Shown piece by piece: positions 7,348 to 13,616 of a stretch of 13,616 bases of DNA. The position numbers and the translations under genes are program-made. The DNA comes from Candidatus Omnitrophota bacterium. GTDB taxonomy: Bacteria > Omnitrophota > Gorgyraeia > Gygaellales > Profunditerraquicolaceae. The stretch covers positions 1-13,616 of the forward strand of contig CAIVOB010000127.1 of assembly GCA_903907475.1 (NCBI GenBank), given 5' to 3'. Every line of letters begins with the position of its first letter. Positions within the stretch are counted from its first letter, which is position 1. Under the pieces are notes generated by a model. It was not told the DNA's origin and did no database searches. It was given only the letters and a program-made list of their open reading frames with translations.

Positions 7348-8203
7348 TTGCATTCTCCTTAATATTAGTAATGTACTCCCCGGCAGCAAAAGAACTACGC
7401 ACATATGGCGCGCTTTTAACATAACTAAAACCACGCGCGTAAGCCGCGTTTTGGTATTGCGCAAATTTTTCCGGAGCCAAATACTCTTTTACCGGAATAT
7501 GGCTCTTGCTCGGCGCAAGATACTGGCCAATACTTAAAAATTCACAACCCACGGCTCTTAAATCATCCAGTGCCGTGAGAATCTCTGAATTTGTTTCACC
7601 CAAGCCCAACATTAATCCGGATTTAAGTGAAATTTCCGGAGCTAATATTTTTAATTTCCGCAAAACATCTAAAGTGCGCGCGTAAATTGCTCCAGTGGGC
7701 CGAATTTCCGCATAAAGCCGAGAAACCGTTTCTAAATTATGCGCAATAATATCAGGCCCAGCGGAAACCAAGAGACTTAAAGCTTTCTCATCGGCTTGAA
7801 AATCGGGAATTAATGTTTCAATCATAATCTTCTTTTCTAACTCCCGCAGTTTATTAATCGTCTCCACAAATACACTTACCCCTCCGTCAGGTAAATCATC
7901 ACGCGTGACACTGGTTAAAACAACATGCGTTAAATCCAACTTTTTCACCGCTTCAGTGATACGTTGAGGTTCCTCTGGATCTAGCGCCAGGGGGACGCCT
8001 TTAGTAACCGCGCAAAAAAGACATCCCCGCGTACAAATTGATCCTAAAATAATAAAAGTCGCCTGACGTTTGGCAAAACATTCTCCGATATTCGGACAGT
8101 GTGCTTCCTGGCAAACCGTATTAACGCGCAAAGTTTTAAGCAAAGTTTTTAGCTCTGCACAATCCCGTAATGATATCTTTTTATTCAACCAAACTGGTTT
8201 CAT
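7340..8203 (-). CDS. lipA: Lipoyl synthase LipA (radical SAM)
   Basis: This 287-residue enzyme inserts two sulfurs into the octanoyl chain bound to a carrier protein, here most likely GcvH. Both iron-sulfur cluster motifs are complete: the auxiliary cluster C31-x4-C36-x5-C42 (VCQEAHCPNIGEC) and the radical SAM cluster C57-x3-C61-x2-C64 (CTRGCLFC). The C-terminal RSSF (269-272) is the conserved R-S-S motif whose serine coordinates the auxiliary cluster. The start MKPVWLNKKI at 8203 matches the usual KPxWL beginning of the family but has no good Shine-Dalgarno; ATG 8224 (MLNVIYHMKP) near GAAGG is an alternative. The gene overlaps the octanoyltransferase gene by 23 bases and thyX by 8, implying coupled translation. 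Assignment is firm. Confidence 0.97.
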   Translation of the reverse strand: MKPVWLNKKISLRDCAELKTLLKTLRVNTVCQEAHCPNIGECFAKRQATFIILGSICTRGCLFCAVTKGVPLALDPEEPQRITEAVKKLDLTHVVLTSVTRDDLPDGGVSVFVETINKLRELEKKIMIETLIPDFQADEKALSLLVSAGPDIIAHNLETVSRLYAEIRPTGAIYARTLDVLRKLKILAPEISLKSGLMLGLGETNSEILTALDDLRAVGCEFLSIGQYLAPSKSHIPVKEYLAPEKFAQYQNAAYARGFSYVKSAPYVRSSFAAGEYITNIKENANA

Positions 8204-8936
8204 ATGATAAATAACATTTAACATCGCCTTCGATAAACTTAACTTTAAAAGTCGAACTAAACGCCGCAATAAGTTTATGCTCTAAAATATCTTTACTCGG
8301 AACGACTTTTAATTCTTGAGCTAAAGTCGTTACGCAATCTAAAATATTTTGCGGTAAATTTGGCGTATAGCGACGCACTAATTCCCAATTAACATTAATC
8401 GGAATTGAACCATGCTGAAAAATTATCGCACGTTTACGTTTTTGCGCGTTCCCGCCGATTTTTTTTCCATTTATCACCAAATCATATTTTTCATGCGCGG
8501 CACTGCAAAGCTCTTGATTAACGCTATATTTTTTAAAATTATCCCCCTCTAAAGCAAATCCAACCTTTAAACCTAAACTTTGATAAAAATTAATCAAAAA
8601 ACTGCAAATCTTGCGATAATCCACAAAAACAAATTTATCTTCCCCGATGTCATCTTTAGAACAAACTAAACTATAGGTCAATTCATCATCGTGAAAAAGC
8701 ACTCCTCCGCCAGTAATTCTTTGCGCCACTCCGACATTATCCTGTTCGCAAAGCTTTAAATTAATTTCCTCTTCCGGATGCCCAGCGATGCCATAGGTGA
8801 AAGCCGGACCCCGCCAACGATATACTCGAAATACCGGAATGCCATCTTCTAAGTAACGAGAAAATAAACTTTGATCTTGCACCATATTATCGCAAGCTTC
8901 ACCCGGTTGACTTCGAATGAGCCGAAAATTTTTCAT
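8181..8936 (-). CDS. lipM: LplA/LipM-family lipoate-protein ligase-like acyltransferase, probable octanoyltransferase LipM
   Basis: This 251-residue protein has the biotin/lipoate protein ligase fold: RITGGGVLFHDDELTYSL (73-90) is the lipoate-binding glycine motif, and NGKKIGGNAQKRKRAIIFQHG (156-176) holds the family lysine (158/159). A cysteine, C144 in ELCSAAHEKYDLV, sits just before that lysine where octanoyltransferase LipM has its catalytic cysteine and ATP-dependent LplA has none, from memory of the families. LipM moves octanoate from acyl carrier protein to GcvH. The lipA gene next door, which finishes octanoyl to lipoyl, supports this reading over lipoate salvage. The LplA C-terminal accessory domain is absent. 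ATG 8936 gives the normal MKNFRLIRS start, 7 bases after the gcvPB stop; its Shine-Dalgarno is weak. A lipoate ligase or LipL-like role is the main alternative. Confidence 0.88.
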   Translation of the reverse strand: MKNFRLIRSQPGEACDNMVQDQSLFSRYLEDGIPVFRVYRWRGPAFTYGIAGHPEEEINLKLCEQDNVGVAQRITGGGVLFHDDELTYSLVCSKDDIGEDKFVFVDYRKICSFLINFYQSLGLKVGFALEGDNFKKYSVNQELCSAAHEKYDLVINGKKIGGNAQKRKRAIIFQHGSIPINVNWELVRRYTPNLPQNILDCVTTLAQELKVVPSKDILEHKLIAAFSSTFKVKFIEGDVKCYLSYETSLVE

Positions 8937-8943
8937 GATTTTT

Positions 8944-10398
8944 TTACTTTTTAGAAATCCAACGTAGATCCAATTGACGCGCGGCTTTTGTTTCATCTAA
9001 ACGTTTAATCGGCATTTGACTTGGCGCGCGATGCAAAGCATCAGGGTCACTTTCAGAAAGCTGCGCGGCACAAATCATCGCCTCGATAAAAGCATCAAGC
9101 GTTTCTTTGTTTTCGGTTTCCGTCGGTTCAATCATTAAGGCTTCTTTCACAATCATAGGAAAATAAATTGTCGGCGGATGGAATCCTTGGTCAATTAAAT
9201 ATTTAGCAATATCTAAAGCATGCACTCCATGTTCTAGCTGGCGCGCCGCCGATAAAACGCATTCATGCATACAAATTCGATCATAACCAACCACGTAATG
9301 ATCTTTCAATCGCGCCAGGCAATAATTAGCGCTTAAAACCGCATTTTCACTGGCTTCCATTAATCCGGATTTGCCTAAAGCTAAAATATAAGCATAAGCT
9401 TTGAGGATCACGCCAAAATTTCCATAAAACGGAGCAATATATCCGATCGATTTACGTTTATGATAATCTAAAGCAAATGTTCCATCTGGCCGCCGGATCA
9501 CTCGCGATATGGGAAGAAAATCAACTAACTTTTCGCTCACCCCCACCGGGCCAGCTCCCGGGCCACCACCACCATGCGGAGTGGCAAAAGTTTTATGTAA
9601 ATTAAGATGCACGACATCAAAACCCAAATCTCCTGGGCGGCACTTACCCATAATCGCGTTTAAATTTGCGCCATCATAATACATCAATGCTCCGACGCCA
9701 TGCGCCAAATCCGCGATCTCTTTAATTTTAGGATTAAAAAGGCCCAAAGTATCCGGACAGGTCAACATTACCGCGGCAGTTTCAGAGTTCAAAGCCTTTT
9801 TGTATAAAGCCATGTCCAGCGCGCCTTCACTGTCAGTCGGGATCACTACTACCGTATATCCGGCAATCGCCGCGCTCGCCGGATTGGTGCCGTGGCTGGA
9901 ATCAGGAATAATAATATGTTTTCTTTTTTCACCATTAGCTTTGTGATAGGCGGCAATTAACATTACTCCGGTTAATTCTCCATGCGCTCCGGCTAATGGC
10001 TGCAGCGTGAAAGCAGCCATTCCGGTAATTTCACTAAGCAATCTTTCCATATTATATAAAACTTCTAAAGAACCTTGTGCCAACATCCCTCCGCCCCAAA
10101 GTTGAGGCAGTAAAGGATGCAGGTCACTGAAACCACTAAGCGCGGCAACTTTTTCCGTAAATTTAGGATTGTATTTCATGGTACAGGAACCCAAAGGATA
10201 AAAATTCGTGTCCACGGAAAAATTCAGCCGACTTAAATTTGAAAAATGACGCACCACATCTAACTCTGAAACTTCCGGTAGCTGCGCGGCAGTCTGACGG
10301 CAATATTTTTCCGGTAAACACACAGCAGGCAAAACATCCAATTGTGGTAAACTAAAACCCAAACGGCCCGGGCGGCTTTTCTCAAAAATTAACTGCAT
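8944..10398 (-). CDS. gcvPB: Glycine dehydrogenase (decarboxylating) subunit 2, GcvPB
   Basis: This 484-residue protein is the C-terminal half of the split P protein of glycine cleavage. It carries the pyridoxal phosphate lysine K269 (HLNLHKTFATPHGGGGPG) and the phosphate-site segment SSHGTNPASAAIAG (167-180). The N-terminus LIFEKSRPGRLGFSLP is characteristic of GcvPB. With GcvPA it decarboxylates glycine and hands the aminomethyl group to the lipoyl arm of GcvH. ATG 10398 lies 7 bases after GGAGG, which sits inside the end of gcvPA; the two genes overlap by 10 bases, in keeping with a 1:1 subunit ratio. Length is normal for the family and no key residue is missing. Confidence 0.98.
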   Translation of the reverse strand: MQLIFEKSRPGRLGFSLPQLDVLPAVCLPEKYCRQTAAQLPEVSELDVVRHFSNLSRLNFSVDTNFYPLGSCTMKYNPKFTEKVAALSGFSDLHPLLPQLWGGGMLAQGSLEVLYNMERLLSEITGMAAFTLQPLAGAHGELTGVMLIAAYHKANGEKRKHIIIPDSSHGTNPASAAIAGYTVVVIPTDSEGALDMALYKKALNSETAAVMLTCPDTLGLFNPKIKEIADLAHGVGALMYYDGANLNAIMGKCRPGDLGFDVVHLNLHKTFATPHGGGGPGAGPVGVSEKLVDFLPISRVIRRPDGTFALDYHKRKSIGYIAPFYGNFGVILKAYAYILALGKSGLMEASENAVLSANYCLARLKDHYVVGYDRICMHECVLSAARQLEHGVHALDIAKYLIDQGFHPPTIYFPMIVKEALMIEPTETENKETLDAFIEAMICAAQLSESDPDALHRAPSQMPIKRLDETKAARQLDLRWISKK

Positions 10399-11726
10399 AA
10401 TGCGGCCTCCAAACTATTAGCAAAATGCACAATTTCTTCTTTCGTGCGTTTTTCGGTCACCGCCACTAAAAGATAATTATCTAAACCTTTATAGAATCTA
10501 CCCAACGGAAAACCACCGGCAAATCCTTTACTAATCATGCGCAAAACAACTTCATCGGCATTCTTTGGTAACTCCAACGTAAATTCATTAAATGTCGGCG
10601 CGCTGCGTTTCACTTTAACTCCCTTAACCTTTTCTAATGTCGCTTTGGCAAACTCCGCTTTCTGATAATTTAAACGCGCCAACTCCTGAAAACCCGTTTT
10701 ACCTAAAAGCGAGGTATAAATTAAAGCCCGCAAAGCGCACAAAGCTTCGTTAGAACAAATATTAGAAGTCGCCCGTTCACGGCGAATATGTTGTTCGCGC
10801 GCCTGAAGCGTCAAAACAAAACCCCGTTTATTATCTTTATCGACTGTCGCCCCGACAATCCTTCCGGGCATCTGACGCAAATGTTCTTTTTTTACCGCAA
10901 TAAATCCTAAATAAGGGCCACCAAATGATAAGGGCAATCCTAAGCTCTGCCCTTCTCCGGTAGCGATATCAAAACCCATCTCTTGCGGGCTCTTAAGCAT
11001 CCCTAAAGAAACCGGATAAACGGAAGCAACCGCCAACGCTCCAAAAGTATGTACCCGTTCCACAATATCTGAAAAATCATCCACCGCTCCAAAAAAATTA
11101 GGATTCTGCACAATCACCGCCGCCGTCTTAGCATCTAAATGTTTATAAATATCTTCCCGACAGCTTTGGCCATGCACTACTGGAGTCTCCACAAATTCAA
11201 TCGCCAAATTAGAAGTATAAGCGTAAAGCATCGTGCGATAAATTAGGCTTACTCCGCTATCAACAATAATTTTTTTCCTTCCGGTTAACCTCACGGCCAT
11301 CATCGCCGCTTCATAAAGCGCGGTGCCACCGTCGTAAAGCGAAGCATTCGAAACATCTAATCCGGTTAATTCACAAATAATGGTTTGATATTCATAAATT
11401 GCCTGTAACCAGCCTTGAGAGCACTCCGGCTGATAAGGCGTATAGGCGGTATAAAACTCTGAGCGCGAAGCTAAAGCATCAACCGCAGCGGGAATATAAT
11501 GATCATAGAAACCCCCTCCAACAAAATTCGTTAACTGCGTGGCGTTTTGATTGGCAAGTAGTTTCAAATATTCAAAAACTTCGAACTCCGATTTACCTTC
11601 CGGAAGATTGAAAGATTTAGGCCGTAGGTTAGAAGGAATGCATTTAAATAATTCTTCGACGCTAGATACGCCGATAACTTTGAGCATCTCTTTTTTTTCA
11701 ATTTCGGTGTGCGCGATATAATTCAT
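10389..11726 (-). CDS. gcvPA: Glycine dehydrogenase (decarboxylating) subunit 1, GcvPA
   Basis: This 445-residue protein is the N-terminal half of the split glycine decarboxylase. It has the fold-type I aminotransferase-like body without the catalytic lysine, which is carried by GcvPB. Family-defining stretches are NFVGGGFYDHYIP (67-79), YTPYQPECSQGWLQAIYEYQ (95-114) and a LYDGGTALYEAAMMA segment (130-144). Its ATG overlaps the gcvH stop in an ATGA arrangement and has no clear Shine-Dalgarno of its own, so translation is probably coupled to gcvH. It overlaps gcvPB by 10 bases at the other end. The split P protein is widespread in Gram-positive, thermophilic and many uncultured lineages, unlike the single GcvP of E. 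coli. Assignment is secure. Confidence 0.98.
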   Translation of the reverse strand: MNYIAHTEIEKKEMLKVIGVSSVEELFKCIPSNLRPKSFNLPEGKSEFEVFEYLKLLANQNATQLTNFVGGGFYDHYIPAAVDALASRSEFYTAYTPYQPECSQGWLQAIYEYQTIICELTGLDVSNASLYDGGTALYEAAMMAVRLTGRKKIIVDSGVSLIYRTMLYAYTSNLAIEFVETPVVHGQSCREDIYKHLDAKTAAVIVQNPNFFGAVDDFSDIVERVHTFGALAVASVYPVSLGMLKSPQEMGFDIATGEGQSLGLPLSFGGPYLGFIAVKKEHLRQMPGRIVGATVDKDNKRGFVLTLQAREQHIRRERATSNICSNEALCALRALIYTSLLGKTGFQELARLNYQKAEFAKATLEKVKGVKVKRSAPTFNEFTLELPKNADEVVLRMISKGFAGGFPLGRFYKGLDNYLLVAVTEKRTKEEIVHFANSLEAALCS

Positions 11727-12112
11727 TTCGTAAGAGTTTTAAGATACTCCGCGTAATTTTGGGCGTTCATAAGTTTATTTTTTTCTAATTGGTCTGAAAT
11801 TTTAAGCACCGCAAACCATCCTTGTTCATAAGCAGATTTATTCACTAACTCCGGATGCTCCGCCAACGCTACATTAGCTTTTAAAACTTCTCCGCTTAAG
11901 GGCGCGTAAACATCAGAAGCCGCCTTCACTGACTCTACTGTCGCGCACCACTGCGCCTGCTTAACCTGAGCGCCTATTTTAGGCAAGTCAATAAAAGTAA
12001 TATCTCCTAAAGCTGCTTGCGCGTAATCAGTGATCCCCATCGTCACCTGGTCACCTTCGATTTTAGCCCATTCATGATCTTTAGTATAAAAAAGATTACT
12101 CGGTAAAGACAT
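11723..12112 (-). CDS. gcvH: Glycine cleavage system H protein
   Basis: This 129-residue lipoyl carrier shuttles the aminomethyl intermediate between P, T and L proteins. The lipoylation site is K63 in VESVKAASDVYAP, in the standard ESVKA context, and FYTKDHEWAKIEG at the N-terminus is typical. AAGGAG overlaps the gcvT stop codon and lies 8 bases before ATG 12112. The 12-base gap from gcvT and the ATGA overlap with gcvPA put it firmly in the operon. It is the likely substrate of the LipM-like and LipA enzymes encoded downstream; no other lipoyl domain protein is present in the window. Confidence 0.98.
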   Translation of the reverse strand: MSLPSNLFYTKDHEWAKIEGDQVTMGITDYAQAALGDITFIDLPKIGAQVKQAQWCATVESVKAASDVYAPLSGEVLKANVALAEHPELVNKSAYEQGWFAVLKISDQLEKNKLMNAQNYAEYLKTLTK

Positions 12113-12124
12113 TTTTAAATCTCC

Positions 12125-13222
12125 TTAATTTTTAGCGCTGCCGTTTTTATAAAAAGGTTTCCTCGTAATTTTTGCCGATATGTAAAGAAAATTCTCACCA
12201 AGTATAATTTCCTCACCCGGTTTAATTTCCTGGCTCACATATCCCATCCCGATCCCCACGCCTAAGCTCGGTGAAAAAGAACCGCTTGTGACCGCGCCCA
12301 GATCCTTACCCTGGTAAAGAATGCGATAATTGTGCCGGGGTGATCGTCGAGAACTGGCAATAAAACTAATTAATCTTTGCTTAGCTCCGAATTGCTTTTG
12401 TTTTACTAACTGCGCTTTTCCTATGAATTCTTTATCCCAATCAATAAAATTATCTAATCCCGCTTCCAAAGGAGTAATATCCGAGCTAATATCCTGGCCA
12501 TAAAGGCTATAACCCATCTCTAAACGTAAAGTGTCCCGCGCGCCTAATCCAATCGGCTTCACGCGCGGATCCAAAAGTAATTTTTGCCATAATTCCTTTA
12601 TTTTTCTATTAGGCATATATAATTCATAACCTAATTCACCGGTATAACCCGTACGGCTAATGATAATTTTTTCACCCAGCAACTTAAAATATCCAAAAGT
12701 ATAATATTTCAAATCTTTAATTGCCGCGCCGACTAATTCCTCTAATACTGCTTGAGCTTTTGGGCCCTGAAGGTCTAATTTTCCCAAATGTTGAGAAATA
12801 TTTTCTAATTTCGTATCCGCATTTAAATATTTACGTAAATGTGCCTCATCATTATCAGTTGTCGCGGCGTTAACGACGAGCATCCATTGCGTATTGTTAA
12901 TGCGATAAACTAAAAGATCATCAATAATTCCGCCCTGCTCATTAAGCATAAATCCATAACGGCAGGAAAAAAAAGGCATATCTTCTAAATTTACCGTCAC
13001 CAGCTGCTCAAGATTACTTTTCGCTAAGTCTGCTTCCACGATAAATTCACCCATATGGCAAATATCAAAAAGCCCGGCACTCGAGCGTGTCCAATTATGC
13101 TCTTCAATAATTCCGCTGTATTGAATCGGCATTAACCACCCGCCAAAAGGCGCCATTTTCGCCCCTAACTCTTGATGTTGGTGAAATAAAGGCGTCACGG
13201 AAAGTGTCAAATTTTCTTCCAT
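12125..13222 (-). CDS. gcvT: Glycine cleavage system aminomethyltransferase (T protein)
   Basis: This 365-residue enzyme transfers the methylene group from the aminomethyl-lipoyl arm of GcvH to tetrahydrofolate, giving 5,10-methylene-tetrahydrofolate and ammonia. Landmarks are TPLFHQHQELGAKMAPFGGW (10-29), the folate-site acidic residues D101-D102 in GGIIDDLLVYR, TGYTGELGYELYM (191-203) and GARDTLRLEMGYSLYGQD (227-244). Length is normal. ATG 13222 fits the family's N-terminus, though no strong Shine-Dalgarno precedes it. It is the first gene of the probable operon, about 60 bases from the predicted transcription start. The leader is too short for a tandem glycine riboswitch. Assignment is secure. 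Confidence 0.97.
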   Translation of the reverse strand: MEENLTLSVTPLFHQHQELGAKMAPFGGWLMPIQYSGIIEEHNWTRSSAGLFDICHMGEFIVEADLAKSNLEQLVTVNLEDMPFFSCRYGFMLNEQGGIIDDLLVYRINNTQWMLVVNAATTDNDEAHLRKYLNADTKLENISQHLGKLDLQGPKAQAVLEELVGAAIKDLKYYTFGYFKLLGEKIIISRTGYTGELGYELYMPNRKIKELWQKLLLDPRVKPIGLGARDTLRLEMGYSLYGQDISSDITPLEAGLDNFIDWDKEFIGKAQLVKQKQFGAKQRLISFIASSRRSPRHNYRILYQGKDLGAVTSGSFSPSLGVGIGMGYVSQEIKPGEEIILGENFLYISAKITRKPFYKNGSAKN

Positions 13223-13289
13223 TATAATTTTCTAGGCTTTCTTGGTTGGAGTAGGTAAATTAAAGCTTAAACGCCAGCAAATTTGATAT

Positions 13290-13318
13290 ACTTTAACAAA
13301 AATATGTGCCCCTGTCAA
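13290..13318 (-). promoter_or_regulatory. Candidate sigma-70 promoter of the gcv operon
   Basis: On the minus strand a perfect TTGACA (13318-13313) is followed after exactly 17 bases by TAAAGT (13295-13290), a four-of-six match to TATAAT. The inferred start near 13283 leaves a leader of about 60 bases before gcvT. No glycine riboswitch core or obvious operator was seen around it. Confidence 0.6.
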
Positions 13319-13357
13319 ATAAGATTGAGGTTTTATTAGCATGCAGTAAGAACTTTA

Positions 13358-13605
13358 CTTATGCGGATTCTGCTATGAAATTAGCGGGTCCTGTCTGGTT
13401 TTGTTTTTCGCACGGACGCTCGTTTTGCCCCAGCGCGGCAAAACTTCGCTCGAGTCGGCTGGCGTCGCTCTCACTTAGTCCCAAAAGAAAGAGGGTGAAC
13501 CATGCCCGCTCCTGGCCTCCACGCCGTGCTCGAAACCAAAACCAGCCACCCGCTAATAGACAAATAAGCTATCAAGCAAGTTAGAAAAATTTCCCTTATG
13601 CGGGT
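13358..13605. repeat. Pair of short direct repeats flanking the MITE-like element
   Basis: CTTATGCGGAT at 13358-13368 and CTTATGCGGGT at 13595-13605 match at 10 of 11 positions, in the same orientation on either side of the inverted-repeat element. On the minus strand both continue with loosely similar AT-rich sequence. They may mark a larger repeat unit that runs past the window edge. The remaining bases from 13558 to 13616 show no gene. Confidence 0.35.
13380..13557. repeat. GC-richer inverted-repeat element, MITE-like, upstream of the gcv promoter
   Basis: Left arm 13380-13418 and right arm 13522-13557 are imperfect inverted copies. Both begin ATTAGCGGGT, then CTGGTTTTG, then a TTTCG-like stretch, then GCACGG, with small gaps. 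Between them is an inner hairpin, GTTTTGCC 13422-13429 pairing with GGCAAAAC 13437-13444. Base composition is clearly richer in G and C than the flanks. No credible protein is encoded. This looks like a non-autonomous mobile repeat or other dispersed intergenic repeat; a structured RNA is the main alternative. No target-site duplication could be defined. Confidence 0.65.
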
Positions 13606-13616
13606 GACACGGAGGC

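Noticed and set aside
7348..7464. Longer thyX start at 7464
   Set aside because: The added residues are lipA sequence in another frame and do not look like ThyX, whereas ATG 7347 has a well-spaced AAGGAG and the family-typical N-terminus.
13306..13584. Plus-strand open frame of 92 codons starting with GTG before the gcv operon
   Set aside because: It runs through the inverted-repeat element, has low-complexity arginine/serine/proline-rich composition produced by that repeat, lacks a ribosome binding site and resembles no family I know.
13223..13616. Glycine riboswitch upstream of gcvT
   Set aside because: The expected conserved core was not found on the minus strand, and the predicted leader of about 60 bases is too short for the usual tandem aptamer.

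Overview
The window is a compact bacterial chromosome segment, AT-leaning and read almost entirely from the minus strand. It carries thirteen protein genes in two blocks. Split glycine decarboxylase (separate GcvPA and GcvPB), flavin-dependent thymidylate synthase, multi-PAS sensor kinases and tightly overlapping genes would suit an uncultured anaerobic lineage, perhaps an Omnitrophota-like one. No marker gene is present, so that placement is a guess from style only. TAA and TGA are both used as stops, so the standard code applies.

Block 1 (13222 down to 4571, minus) runs gcvT, gcvH, gcvPA, gcvPB, lipM-like, lipA, thyX, ecfT, ecfA and a small cupin gene. From gcvT to ecfA the genes either overlap or lie no more than 12 bases apart, and a plausible sigma-70 promoter sits before gcvT, so they probably form one transcript. 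The first four genes encode the T, H and P proteins of the glycine cleavage system. The next two build the lipoyl arm on GcvH from octanoyl-ACP. thyX consumes 5,10-methylene-tetrahydrofolate, which is the one-carbon product of glycine cleavage. Dihydrolipoamide dehydrogenase (L protein) is not in the window. The ECF-type transporter pair (CbiQ-like EcfT and CbiO-like EcfA with a histidine-rich tail) suggests nickel, cobalt or other metal uptake, but no substrate-binding S component is present here.

The cupin gene is bracketed by two long, perfect palindromes of one repeat family. Each begins exactly at the TAA stop codon of the gene upstream of it on the transcript. One of them is followed by an extra tandem half-copy.

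Block 2 (4363 down to 26, minus) is a signalling operon with its own likely promoter. It encodes a 1179-residue membrane sensor kinase (periplasmic sensor, HAMP, three PAS, HisKA, HATPase and a degenerate, shortened GGDEF-like tail), followed by two single-domain response regulators.

The last 394 bases (13223 to 13616) hold no convincing gene. They contain the gcv promoter, a GC-richer 178-base inverted-repeat element that looks like a MITE or other non-autonomous repeat, and a short direct repeat at the window edge. I saw no rRNA, tRNA, CRISPR array or transposase gene.
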